DNA from: a virus
DNA length: 64,000 nt
Virus record (IMG/VR): IMGVR_UViG_3300028840_004763
Location: 19,299 to 83,298 of that record
Strand: one strand, 5' to 3'
A program made the position numbers and the translations under genes. The notes beneath the pieces are model-generated. The model had not been told where the DNA came from. It made no database searches and saw only the letters and a program-made list of their open reading frames with translations. Every line of letters starts with the position of its first letter. Positions within the stretch are counted from its first letter, which is position 1. Shown here piece by piece: positions 18,777 to 27,842 of the stretch.

Positions 18777-21700
18777 GGGGCAGCATTTATCCGGATGGGG
18801 TCGTTGTTGACCACACGGCGCTCCGACGCACGGAAACCAGCAAGTCCGAGGAGATCCTTCGGAATCGCCTGGATTGGACATCTCGGGGGATGTACACGGG
18901 CGGCGAAGTCACGGTGAACACCAGCGGTGCTCCGCCCTATCTCCACATCGATGTCGCGCAGCTGTCCGGATTTGCCCCGAACGGTGAATTTTTGCAGACT
19001 GCCAGTGACTACTACGACATCGCGCTCGATGACGAGACGAGCGGTGTCGTGAACCTCGTCTGCGCGGTCTACACCGAGAACGAGATCCACAGGCAGCCGC
19101 ACGAGAGCGACGGAGAGACCTATCCGACCGAGGCCGAGATGGCGTGGCGCATCCGGGTCTACTCGGAGGCCAATTACGCGGCGCTCCCGGCGACCGACGA
19201 CAACCTGGCCAACGATGCCAAGAATCGGATGCTCGTCGTCAGCAAAGTCACGGCCAATGGTCCGTCGACCTCCTTGACGGCGAGCAGCATCCAGAGCCCG
19301 ACGTCCTACGACAGCATCCTCTACGCGGAGCCCCGCGAGTTCACGTCGATTCCTGGGATTGCGATTCTCGGCGTCTCGTCGGACACGCCGGTCGGTGACG
19401 GCACTTTGGACTACACCTACAGTGTGGGTCCGACCTACGACTTCACCTGGACCACAACCAACGGTGTCGGCGTGACGTTGTCACCGACCGTGGACGGCAT
19501 TTACAACCTCACGGACGGTGCAGGAGCCTACCTGCGAGTTCAGATCGTCATCTCGATGCTGCCGACGAGCGGCACCTTCCCGATCTCCGAGACGGTCACG
19601 ATTCATAACCTCTACTACCAGGACATCCCGCGCCTGACTGCCGAGGACGAGCTGCACCGGCACTTCATCGGGACCGGTGTCGTGACTCCCACCAACCCGC
19701 ACGGGACATCGCTGAACGATATCCTGGAGCAGGAGTTCACTCTCCTCGAAGAGCACCAGGATATCGAACACTGCAACGGCATCTGGAAGGGTTCCAGTCC
19801 CAACGTCTTCGCCACGGCGGTCAACAATGCCTCCCCAGCCGACCAGCTGCTCATCACAGCTCCGGTGGCAGGCGATCTCTACTACGTCAACGGCAAGAAG
19901 CTCAGCTCCGTCGACGTGACCACCGTCGTCTTCTCCACTCCGGCGAACCAGACGGCCTATATGTACGAGATCTATGTTTCCGACGAGGAGACGGTCCAAT
20001 ACCTCCAGAAGATGTCCTATCCGGCGTCTCGGACGGTGACGGGGACTTGGATCATCGACGCGAGCCACGATTATCCGTTCGGCTCGGCCATTCTGGAGGT
20101 GCAGGTCACCAACACGCCGTCGCTGCGGTACATCTTCAGGTGGGACAACGGGGATCAGGTCACGCTGCTGAGCACGAATCCGTCCCAGGTCATCAGGCTC
20201 TATGCCGAGGATGGAGAGCACTGGATCGATCTGTACGTGAACATGACGCCGGGCTCTGGCGACGAGTTCCTGCCCGGACTCGGTACTTTCACCGATTCAA
20301 TCACCATCGCGGCCTCTCTGGATTTCGACCAGCACATCCAGATCGCGTCGACTCCGTACTGGTACGATGGTGCCTCCGCGACCTGGGTCATGGGCTACCC
20401 TCCGACGACGTGGCCGGGCCGTGTGACTGTCGATAAGCGTCCGTGGGGCACCTTGTGCTTCGAGAATATGGCCGACACGGCCCTGGAGCAGATTGCCTGG
20501 GATCCCAACAACGAGCTGGGGCGCTCCGGGGTTCTGCTGCGGCGTAACGGCTACAACAACGAGTTCCGGCTGGACTACGGAGGCAGCGGCCTCAACGCTG
20601 ACATCAACGGAGGATCCTACTACTGCCGGGGACGCCGCATCAGCATCGATTCGGTATCGAGCCTCGCGTTCTCCACCAACTCCACGTCGCTCGTCTGGGC
20701 CGACTACGAGGGGACGGTTCGAGTGCTGAACGTGAATGCTCTTTTCGCGGGGGATCTGACGGCGGCGATGCACTACATCCTCGGCTCGATGACCGATGTG
20801 CCGACCAAGAGCGCGATCTATCACGCCACCGACCTTCACGACGCTCCGGAGCGGGGCGTGATCCTCTGGTATGTCGAAACAGATGCCACCAACATCATCT
20901 ACAACTGCGACTTCTCCCAGAATGTCAATCAGGTGCTCCACCCGTGGTCGGTCAGCTCGCGGAACGTCGGTTTCTATCCGGCGCAGGCAGCCTACGATTC
21001 GTTGTTCACCGCCTTCGAGTACGCGAAGGTCTCCGGTCTCAAGGATCCGTACAGGGATGCGGCGGTCACCATCTACGTGACCGGGATGTGCGGCATCAAC
21101 CGGGAGATCACGCAGCCGCCCAATGTGAACGTCTGCGGCACGCGAGGCGCAGCCCTGACCCTCGCCAGGGTGGAAGTGGTCCACGTCGACATTACAGGAG
21201 CTTGGAAGCTCTCTTCCGGTTGCCAGATCTCCGGCCTCACCATCGACATGTACGCGAACAACGGGACCGTCTTCGCGCTGCACAACAACACCATCGTCGA
21301 GAAGTGCAACTACACGGCGTTCGGTACGACCAATGACGCCATGTTCGCCCTCGACAACGGCGAGCGCACCATCGTGGGGGTCCGGATCCGTGACAACCTG
21401 ATCGCCACCTACAGCGGAATGTTCTTGAACGTCGCGCCCGTCCCGGACGGCTACATCGATTGGGAGATCATCGGCAACAATGTCGTGGTCGCCGCCAACT
21501 CGAACTATCCCGTGATCAACCTCGACAGCGCATCGGCGATCCACATCAAGCGCAACAACATCGCGATCTTGAACGCCGGTTCGAACCCTACTCCCGGAAT
21601 CTATGTCCAGACGAGCGGCACCTACCAGACGCGGGAGATCTTCATCGAGGACAACGTCATCAAAGCCGACTGCACGAGTCTCTCGAACACACCGACCTGC

Positions 21701-23458
21701 GTCTACTTCGAGAACGTGCAGTTGTCTACGATCAACGGCAACACCTTCGAGCCTCGGACGGTCCCCGGCACGACGCTCTTGACCGGGATCGCCACTCTCG
21801 GCGTCTCCAACATCGCCATCTGCGACAACAAGTTCAACGCCCTTGGCATCGGCGTCTACATCGCGGATTACTTCTATGATGTCGAGATCTTCAACAACAA
21901 GTTCTTGGCCTGTTACCACCGGGGCGTCAAGGTCGAGACCTTGAGCTATCCCGTCCTGAACAGCGTCTACGGCCTTCGGGTCGAAGAGAACGACATGAAC
22001 ATCTTCATCAAAGGCGCGGTCGGCGGCAGCGGCTACGACGGCCAGTTGATGGGGGTCGAGATCGATCTGGGGACGCTGGATGTCGCGGATTCTGCGGTGA
22101 CGGATATCTCCGTCTCGAACAACAACTTTTTCGGGTTCACCAACTCCACCGGTAACATCCGGGTCGTGCAGGCGCTGGTGAACTCCAACTCCAACACCAT
22201 CCAGCGGAACTTCAAGATCAACGGCAACCTGATGTCGGGAATGAACGCCCCCAACGGCAGCTTCCGGGGCGTGTACGTCTTGGCTTCCACTGCGGGTCAA
22301 GCAGGCTACCCCATCGAGAACATTTCCGTCAGCCACAACCATATCTATGCGGAAGTCGATACAACTTCGTTCCGGATCGCGGGTCTTGACCTCGCGCACA
22401 AGATGACGGCTTCGGTCATCCAAGGGAACCAGATCCGCCTCATCAGCTCGAACGTGAACAGCAACGGCACCGGTATCTACATCGGCCAGGGCACGAACTC
22501 CGCTTCTTCCAGCGGGGTCGTGGTCGAAGGGAACACGATCACGACCCTTCGCGCCGGCATCTACGCCAATGTCACTTCCTCCAGCGTGATCGGCAACCGG
22601 GTCTTCTGCTTCGGGGAGGGGATCTTCCTGGAGGGCATAGCTCCTCCCAACGAGTCCCATCTGCTCTGCGACGGCAACAATATCCGGGTGCTCGGGCACA
22701 ACAGCAACCCATTCACGAGCGTTGGGGGCGGAGGGGGCTCCCATTGCATCACCGTCAGGACGGAGATGCTGCGCTTCTCGATCACGAACAACATCTGTCA
22801 TTTGGAAGGTGTCCTCAATGCTTATCTGCCGGGATCGAAGGGTCTCATCGATGGCAGCAGCTGCATCAAAGTTCGAGACGGCGCTCAGTACGTGATCGAG
22901 GGCAACCACACCCGGATCGAAGCCGGGGACGTCGAGGGAACGGACGGCAGCGGAGGCACGCGGGCTCACCACATCTACGTCCGGGCCGGAGCTGGCCTTT
23001 CCTATCCGTTCTACGGGGTCACCATCGAGGGCAACCACATCGACAACTGGAGAGCCCTGGGAGTTGCCTCGGTGTGCTACGGAATCTACGTTATTCCGGG
23101 CTCTGGGTGGTCGCACGCTGCCGGAGATGCCGGTCGTGCGGCCATCATCGGCAATCACATCGTCTCCTCCACCTGGGAAGCGGCGACCCCGTTCAACAAC
23201 GACGCGGTCAACGGCAATCCTCCGGGGACGACCATTCCACGCCCCTTCGAGATCTACATCCCCGATTTCGGAGGTGACAGCGGCATCTACTCCACCGATA
23301 TCTTCCTGGGTGCCAACGCCATCATGTCGCCGGACGACCCGCTCCCAAGACCGCGTGTCTACATGTGGAATCTCCATCTGACCATCGGTACCTGTCAGTC
23401 CAACTTGACCAACTGGGGCGAGCTGGTCGGCCCCCCCTTCGCGACTCACTTCTGGTAG
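18773..23458 (+). CDS. Tail fibre/spike with right-handed beta-helix
   Basis: A 1561-residue protein, probably the receptor-binding fibre or spike. Residues about 1-190 form a virion-attachment-type beta region. About 194-280 and 420-516 are two copies of the beta module also found twice in the 13437 gene. From about residue 780 to 1500 there are dozens of short turns of the type (I/V)..N.(I/V)....GI.(V/I), e.g. IHIKRNNIAILN and ISVSHNHIYAEV, the signature of pectate-lyase-like parallel beta-helices used by phage depolymerases. Catalytic residues cannot be assigned by eye. It is the last gene of the tail module; a promoter region follows. Confidence 0.75.
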   Translation: MRGSIYPDGVVVDHTALRRTETSKSEEILRNRLDWTSRGMYTGGEVTVNTSGAPPYLHIDVAQLSGFAPNGEFLQTASDYYDIALDDETSGVVNLVCAVYTENEIHRQPHESDGETYPTEAEMAWRIRVYSEANYAALPATDDNLANDAKNRMLVVSKVTANGPSTSLTASSIQSPTSYDSILYAEPREFTSIPGIAILGVSSDTPVGDGTLDYTYSVGPTYDFTWTTTNGVGVTLSPTVDGIYNLTDGAGAYLRVQIVISMLPTSGTFPISETVTIHNLYYQDIPRLTAEDELHRHFIGTGVVTPTNPHGTSLNDILEQEFTLLEEHQDIEHCNGIWKGSSPNVFATAVNNASPADQLLITAPVAGDLYYVNGKKLSSVDVTTVVFSTPANQTAYMYEIYVSDEETVQYLQKMSYPASRTVTGTWIIDASHDYPFGSAILEVQVTNTPSLRYIFRWDNGDQVTLLSTNPSQVIRLYAEDGEHWIDLYVNMTPGSGDEFLPGLGTFTDSITIAASLDFDQHIQIASTPYWYDGASATWVMGYPPTTWPGRVTVDKRPWGTLCFENMADTALEQIAWDPNNELGRSGVLLRRNGYNNEFRLDYGGSGLNADINGGSYYCRGRRISIDSVSSLAFSTNSTSLVWADYEGTVRVLNVNALFAGDLTAAMHYILGSMTDVPTKSAIYHATDLHDAPERGVILWYVETDATNIIYNCDFSQNVNQVLHPWSVSSRNVGFYPAQAAYDSLFTAFEYAKVSGLKDPYRDAAVTIYVTGMCGINREITQPPNVNVCGTRGAALTLARVEVVHVDITGAWKLSSGCQISGLTIDMYANNGTVFALHNNTIVEKCNYTAFGTTNDAMFALDNGERTIVGVRIRDNLIATYSGMFLNVAPVPDGYIDWEIIGNNVVVAANSNYPVINLDSASAIHIKRNNIAILNAGSNPTPGIYVQTSGTYQTREIFIEDNVIKADCTSLSNTPTCVYFENVQLSTINGNTFEPRTVPGTTLLTGIATLGVSNIAICDNKFNALGIGVYIADYFYDVEIFNNKFLACYHRGVKVETLSYPVLNSVYGLRVEENDMNIFIKGAVGGSGYDGQLMGVEIDLGTLDVADSAVTDISVSNNNFFGFTNSTGNIRVVQALVNSNSNTIQRNFKINGNLMSGMNAPNGSFRGVYVLASTAGQAGYPIENISVSHNHIYAEVDTTSFRIAGLDLAHKMTASVIQGNQIRLISSNVNSNGTGIYIGQGTNSASSSGVVVEGNTITTLRAGIYANVTSSSVIGNRVFCFGEGIFLEGIAPPNESHLLCDGNNIRVLGHNSNPFTSVGGGGGSHCITVRTEMLRFSITNNICHLEGVLNAYLPGSKGLIDGSSCIKVRDGAQYVIEGNHTRIEAGDVEGTDGSGGTRAHHIYVRAGAGLSYPFYGVTIEGNHIDNWRALGVASVCYGIYVIPGSGWSHAAGDAGRAAIIGNHIVSSTWEAATPFNNDAVNGNPPGTTIPRPFEIYIPDFGGDSGIYSTDIFLGANAIMSPDDPLPRPRVYMWNLHLTIGTCQSNLTNWGELVGPPFATHFW

Positions 23459-23468
23459 TCTTCCCATA

Positions 23469-23497
23469 TTGACAGCCTCTTAGACTCCGTGCTATAT
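23469..23497 (+). promoter_or_regulatory. Sigma70-like promoter
   Basis: TTGACA (23469-23474), a 17-base spacer, and CTATAT (23492-23497). It lies in the 89-base gap after the tail module and faces the 23548 gene. The -35 is a perfect consensus and the -10 is fair. The string ATATTGACA followed by GCCTCT is repeated near 24048. Confidence 0.6.
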
Positions 23498-23512
23498 GGA
23501 GAGAGGTATTGA

Positions 23513-23536
23513 TCCCTCATTCTGTATATTGAGGGA
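23513..23536 (+). promoter_or_regulatory. Inverted repeat abutting the ribosome-binding site
   Basis: A perfect 7-base inverted repeat, TCCCTCA (23513-23519) and TGAGGGA (23530-23536), separated by 10 bases. It lies in the predicted leader, directly before the SD GGAGGAAG (23537-23544). In DNA it could be an operator; in RNA it would be a hairpin next to the SD that could control translation of the regulator-like gene. There is no U-run, so it is not a terminator. Confidence 0.5.
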
Positions 23537-23547
23537 GGAGGAAGTGG

Positions 23548-24015
23548 ATGGCTCCCCAGACGGATGAAGTTGATCTCATCGAGCTGCGCAGGTTGATGCT
23601 CGAAGCGCTGGAGAAGATGGAAGCCGAGCACCCACGCGTCACCGCCGAGGTGCTTCAGACGTACCTGGAGATGACGACCGGCAAGAAGTACAGTCTATCC
23701 CAGCTGGGCAACAACCTTCGAATCTTGAAGAAGAAACGAATCGTGGAGGATGTCCGGAGCAGAGGTCATCGGTACTGGGCTCTCACCGGCAAGAAGTACT
23801 CCGAGGATGAAGTAGTGCGCGTCCTGGTAGCTTTTCCGAAGAGGATGCACGACCAAATTGTGGAGTTCTCGAAGTTCGCGAGCTTGTCCAAGACCCAGTT
23901 CGTCGTCAACATGGTCGGAGTGGGGCTCCGGAGCTTGAGTCCTCTCAAGAGAGAGATGGATTTTCCGGCTGTACCGGAAGTTCCGGAATCGGCGCAAGTT
24001 CCGAACACTGAATGA
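23548..24015 (+). CDS. Winged-helix-type DNA-binding protein, probable regulator
   Basis: A 155-residue protein. Residues about 12-70 fit a helix-turn-helix/winged-helix fold: helices VDLIELRRLMLEALEKMEAE and VTAEVLQTYLEMTTG, a recognition-helix candidate LSQLGNNLRILKKKR, and a wing VRSRGHRYWAL. Residues about 88-130 (VRVLVAFPKRMHDQIVEFSK followed by FVVNMVGVGL) resemble a ribbon-helix-helix-like strand plus helices. It has its own promoter and a strong SD at the boundary between tail and replication modules, so it may control module switching. The exact family is not recognised. Confidence 0.6.
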   Translation: MAPQTDEVDLIELRRLMLEALEKMEAEHPRVTAEVLQTYLEMTTGKKYSLSQLGNNLRILKKKRIVEDVRSRGHRYWALTGKKYSEDEVVRVLVAFPKRMHDQIVEFSKFASLSKTQFVVNMVGVGLRSLSPLKREMDFPAVPEVPESAQVPNTE

Positions 24016-24044
24016 TCTTGGACCTTTACAGAGAGGAGCTTTTT

Positions 24045-24076
24045 ATATTGACAAGCCTCTAGCGATATAATAAGAA
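24045..24076 (+). promoter_or_regulatory. Candidate promoter element upstream of the 24094 gene
   Basis: TTGACA at 24048-24053 is followed by GCCTCT, as at 23469. A perfect TATAAT lies at 24066-24071, only 12 bases from TTGACA, too short for a normal sigma70 spacer. TAAGAA (24071-24076) gives a 17-base spacer but is a weak -10. An alternative activator-dependent use of TATAAT is possible. An SD (GGAGG, 24083-24087) and the ATG follow at once. Confidence 0.4.
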
Positions 24077-24093
24077 CATCGCTGGAGGTCCGT

Positions 24094-25290
24094 ATGCAGC
24101 TGTATGGAAGTCTGGGAAGGATCGAAAATGTAGTTGTCCCGGTTCTGACTGGGATGCTCACACGAGTACGGGAGCACAAGGAGAAGGTCATGGCGGATGA
24201 TCGTAGGTACAAATGTCCTCTCTGCGACTTCGGAGAGAAGGGCGACAAGACCAAGCGCGCAGTCAACATCCATCTGGGGACGGGCCACAAGGACGTCCCG
24301 AAGGAAGAACGTCCGGCACCTATCGAAGTTGGCGGCGAGTCTCCAGAGATGCCTACGGCTGCGGAACCTGGAACCGAACCTCAACCTCCGACGCAGGAAC
24401 CCCCGGTTCCGGAACGGGAGTCCAAGCCCGTTTCTCCGGAAGACGCCCCACAGCCTCCGAGCGCGGCTCCTCCGTTTCCCCCTCCGGACGCCCCACAGCC
24501 GCACCCGACGAGCATCACGCCGGGATCGGCCCTTCTGCTCAACGGTCCAGCATGGCAACAGAACCCCGCGACCAAGGCGTGGGAGGCTGGTATCGCCGAC
24601 CAGTTGACCGTCCAGGTGCTCAAGAAGGAGTTGTCGACATCGGGGGATGTGGTCCTCATCTGCCGTGCGGAGAAATCCTCGGTTCTGTGGTCCGTCCAGG
24701 AGGAACTCGTTCTGAAGGGGATCGTGAAGCTTCTGTATCTCGCTCCGGGGAAACCTCACATCGAATCGGAGGCCGCGCGCCCGGAAGATGGTCCTCGTAA
24801 CATCTCGGATCCCGAGCACAACTACTTCGAGAAGCAGCGCAAGGCGCAGGAACTGCGGCAACAGCAGGAAGCGGAACGTGAAGATTACGGTACACGTCTC
24901 AGGCGCTATACCGATGCGAATCGCCGCAAGAAGAGCGCTGAGAAGGAGTTCGAAGCGATCCGCGAGGAGGACTACGAGAAGCTCAAGTCCTATGTCAAGA
25001 AGTACGGAGAGCCTTCGGGACCCGGCAAGGACGACTGGATGATTGTCGATTTCGACTACAAGGCTCACATCGTGCGCCGACCCGGCGACAGCGGAGTCAA
25101 GCTCGACACGGAAGTCATCGTCCAGTGGCTGCGTGATCACGACATGGAGGAGTGCTTGAACCACACCCTCAACATCACTGCCTGGGAGACGGCCAAGAAG
25201 GAGGGGAAGGTTCCTGCCGACTTTGTTCGTGAAGTCGAGGAGCCTTACAAGGATGCCGACGACTTCCAGTTCCGTATCGATCCTCTCTGA
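24094..25290 (+). CDS. C2H2 zinc-finger protein with Pro-rich linker
   Basis: A 398-residue protein, unrecognised. A C2H2-type finger lies near residues 41-65 (CPLC then HLGTGH), followed by about 85 Pro/Glu-rich residues. Residues about 250-310 are a charged coiled coil (KAQELRQQQEAEREDY), and there is an acidic C-terminal domain. The start at 24094 has GGAGG well placed; an in-frame ATG at 24190, just before the finger and preceded by AAGGAG, is a strong alternative. It follows a candidate promoter and precedes the exonuclease gene. A DNA-binding role is inferred from the finger alone. Confidence 0.55.
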   Translation: MQLYGSLGRIENVVVPVLTGMLTRVREHKEKVMADDRRYKCPLCDFGEKGDKTKRAVNIHLGTGHKDVPKEERPAPIEVGGESPEMPTAAEPGTEPQPPTQEPPVPERESKPVSPEDAPQPPSAAPPFPPPDAPQPHPTSITPGSALLLNGPAWQQNPATKAWEAGIADQLTVQVLKKELSTSGDVVLICRAEKSSVLWSVQEELVLKGIVKLLYLAPGKPHIESEAARPEDGPRNISDPEHNYFEKQRKAQELRQQQEAEREDYGTRLRRYTDANRRKKSAEKEFEAIREEDYEKLKSYVKKYGEPSGPGKDDWMIVDFDYKAHIVRRPGDSGVKLDTEVIVQWLRDHDMEECLNHTLNITAWETAKKEGKVPADFVREVEEPYKDADDFQFRIDPL

Positions 25291-25326
25291 TCTTCCCGAA
25301 CATTCCAGTCCAGTAATTTAAGAGGT

Positions 25327-26898
25327 ATGAATGTCGTTCTCCTCATCGACGGGAACCCTCTGCTCTGGCGCGCGGCCTACGCCGGCTACGGAACCGGCGA
25401 CAGCTCTCTGGCGAAAGGGGTCTTGAACTACTTCTACTCGATGATTCACAAGTTCCGACCGCAGGACCTCGTGGTGTGCTGGGACAAGGGAATGTCCTGG
25501 TGGCGCTCGCAGCTCTACCCCGATTACAAGGCTCACCGGATGGAGAAGAAACGGGAGAGCGACATCGATCTGGAGATGGTCCAGGAGCAAGCAGGCTACG
25601 CCAGGAGGTACTTCGAGGCCCTCGGGGTGCGTCAGGTCATCTTGCCTGGCGTCGAGGCTGACGACGTCCTCTCGTGGCTCTCAGAGCACTATCTGAAGCG
25701 CATCGAGCACTTCCCGGATTGGAAGATCGTCATCGCTACCGGGGATCAAGACCTGTGGCAGCTCGTTCGGGAAGATGGGCGCATCCTCATCTGGGATCCT
25801 CAGAAGGAACTTCTAGTAGATCATTCAAAGGTAGTGGAGGTCCTTGGTGTATCTCCGGAACGCATCCCCGATCTGAAGTCGATGATGGGGGATGCTTCGG
25901 ACAATTTGCCGGGGGTGAAGGGGATCGGCCAAAAGATAGGCTCGAAGTTGCTCCGCGAGTACGAGACGTTGGGCAATATCATGAGCCTCGATGAGAACCT
26001 CATCAAGGAACTGAAGAAGCGCAAGACGACGGCGCGGATCCTGGATGCCGATGACGTTCTTGGGGAGACGTACCGTCTTGTGAAGTTGCCCGCTATCCGC
26101 GAAGCCGCGCATTGCCTTTCTTCACAGGACCTGAAGCTTCTTCGAGAGCAGCTCGGGCAACCGCTCGACCGGGATTCCTTCCGACTCCAGGTGATGGCGG
26201 AGCGCATCGGGAAGTCGTGTGCGAACATCGAGCCGTTGGTTCCCACGTCGGCTTCGGATCTGACGGTCATGGTGGATGAAATGGAAGTATATCTATCGAA
26301 TCAGACCTGGACCGATCTTCGAGAGGTCGACTGGGCGATCCTCGGATGCAACCAGTGCGCTCTCCGGGCCGACACGGGCGAGAAGGGGCCGACTCTTCCC
26401 CAAGGTCATCAAGGGGTCGACATCATGCTCGTGGGCCGTAACCCTGGCCAGCAGGAGCTGGAGAACGGTGTTCCGTTCTGGCCGGATGCGCCGGCAGGAG
26501 GTCGGCTCAATCGCTTCTTGGAGGTGGTTGGTCTGGAGCGACACGAGTGCTGGATCACCAACGCGTGCAAGTGCTACTCCCAGGCCAATCGTCCTCCGAC
26601 ATGGCCCGAGGTTTTGGCGTGCTCGCGGTATCTCCGGGCCGAGATTGACCTCGTCAAGCCCAAGCTCATCATCTGTTTCGGTAACGAGGCGATGAGTCTC
26701 GTCACTCCATACCGGAGCCGGGTGACGAAGCACTGCGGCGAGATTCTGGACAAACCCCGCAGTGTGATCGGTGACATCGACGCGCTGGTGGCAATCAGCG
26801 TACATCCGTCGGCGGCGTGTCGGGGTGGTCAGGGAGAATCGAACATGCAGTACGCCGAGACTAACGTCAAGGCCCTCCTGGACAAGGTGACCCAATGA
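25327..26898 (+). CDS. 5'-3' exonuclease (FEN) fused to family-4-like uracil-DNA glycosylase
   Basis: A 523-residue two-domain protein. Residues 1-285 are a FEN/PIN exonuclease: LLIDGNPLLWRAAYA at the N-terminus, GVEADDVLSWL, ATGDQDLWQLV and a helix-hairpin-helix SDNLPGVKGIGQKIGSKLL. Residues about 325-523 look like a family 4 uracil-DNA glycosylase: CNQC (341-344), the active-site-like VGRNPGQQELENGVPF, WITNACKC (Cys416), LACSRYL (Cys432) and SVHPSA (His493). The four Cys positions fit a 4Fe-4S cluster. The family A polymerase at 38305 lacks a 5' nuclease, so this gene supplies it. The next gene overlaps by 4 bases. Confidence 0.8.
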   Translation: MNVVLLIDGNPLLWRAAYAGYGTGDSSLAKGVLNYFYSMIHKFRPQDLVVCWDKGMSWWRSQLYPDYKAHRMEKKRESDIDLEMVQEQAGYARRYFEALGVRQVILPGVEADDVLSWLSEHYLKRIEHFPDWKIVIATGDQDLWQLVREDGRILIWDPQKELLVDHSKVVEVLGVSPERIPDLKSMMGDASDNLPGVKGIGQKIGSKLLREYETLGNIMSLDENLIKELKKRKTTARILDADDVLGETYRLVKLPAIREAAHCLSSQDLKLLREQLGQPLDRDSFRLQVMAERIGKSCANIEPLVPTSASDLTVMVDEMEVYLSNQTWTDLREVDWAILGCNQCALRADTGEKGPTLPQGHQGVDIMLVGRNPGQQELENGVPFWPDAPAGGRLNRFLEVVGLERHECWITNACKCYSQANRPPTWPEVLACSRYLRAEIDLVKPKLIICFGNEAMSLVTPYRSRVTKHCGEILDKPRSVIGDIDALVAISVHPSAACRGGQGESNMQYAETNVKALLDKVTQ

Positions 26899-27842
26899 GC
26901 AAGCGTCTGGAAATCGACCGGAATTCCCCTGGCAACGAAAAGAAGCACTATGACGGCAAGTATCAACCCATCGATTTCATCGAGGACTGGAAGCTGGGCT
27001 TCACCGAGGGCTGCGTGGTCAAGTACGTGTCGCGCCACAAGAAGAAGAACGGCAAGGAGGATGTCAAGAAGACCATCTGGTATCTGAGCGTTCTCAAGGC
27101 GCGGTTCCAGTCGGGGAAGTTCGAGAAGCGCGAGTATCAAGGAGAGATCACGTTCAAGGAGTTCAGCAAAGCGCAGCATCTTGGCATCCTGGAGGACAAC
27201 ATCATCTACTGCATGCTCGATGCACTTCGGTATGGGCGCGAGAGCCGGGTTGACGACGCCATCAACTACGCGGTCGACTTGCTGAGATGTTACGAGACGA
27301 CTGGCGATGTGGTCGACCGGGCCTTCGGAGGTGAGGAGCCGGAGAGCTTGAGGCCCAAGGGTTCCGTGACTCGGCAGCCCTTCAAGTTGATCGAGGATCG
27401 GATCTTCGATGCGAACCCTTCTCCGCGTGGAGCACCCCATCCGAGGCGGTTTCATCTCGACGACGAGCGTGACAGCTATACAGTACGTTTTCAAATCAGC
27501 GGTCAGCACGGCTACTTCACGGTGGGCACCTACGCGGATGGTACTCCAGGTGAGGTGTTCATCCGTCTTGGCAAAGAGGGTGCAGAATCGCACGGTTTCG
27601 CGGACATGTGGGCCATCGCGGTGTCGATGCTGCTCCAGTACGGAGTCGATCCGAAGAAAATCTATGACAAGTTCAAGTTCCAGCAGTTCGAACCTTCCGG
27701 TTTGACCGGTGTGAAGAAGGTGACCTTCTGCAAGTCGATCCCCGACCTGATCATGAAGTGGATGGAACGCCGGTTGCCACCTACCGGAGGTCCGGAAGAC
27801 GATGATTATGGCGACGCCATCGAGGAGATGATCTCTCAATGA
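26895..27842 (+). CDS. DUF3310-TSCPD fusion, nucleotide metabolism
   Basis: A 315-residue protein. Residues about 12-75 match the DUF3310/T7 gp1.7 pattern (KHYDGKYQPIDFIEDW, FTEGCVVKYVSRHKKKNG, EDVKKTIWYL); T7 gp1.7 is a nucleotide kinase. Residues about 190-290 match the TSCPD-type domain at the C-terminus of B12-dependent ribonucleotide reductase (GYFTVGTYADGTPGEVFIRL, KEGAESHGFADMWAIAVSML, FKFQQFEPSG, CKSIPDLIMKWM). No reductase catalytic subunit lies in the window. It overlaps the FEN-UDG gene by 4 bases. Domain recognition is by eye; the fusion is seen directly. Confidence 0.7.
   Translation: MSKRLEIDRNSPGNEKKHYDGKYQPIDFIEDWKLGFTEGCVVKYVSRHKKKNGKEDVKKTIWYLSVLKARFQSGKFEKREYQGEITFKEFSKAQHLGILEDNIIYCMLDALRYGRESRVDDAINYAVDLLRCYETTGDVVDRAFGGEEPESLRPKGSVTRQPFKLIEDRIFDANPSPRGAPHPRRFHLDDERDSYTVRFQISGQHGYFTVGTYADGTPGEVFIRLGKEGAESHGFADMWAIAVSMLLQYGVDPKKIYDKFKFQQFEPSGLTGVKKVTFCKSIPDLIMKWMERRLPPTGGPEDDDYGDAIEEMISQ

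Noticed and set aside
20297-23467. 1056-codon - strand frame over the beta-helix fibre gene
   Set aside because: The + strand encodes a coherent beta-helix; the reverse frame is Arg/Asp/Val-rich shadow sequence without any motif.
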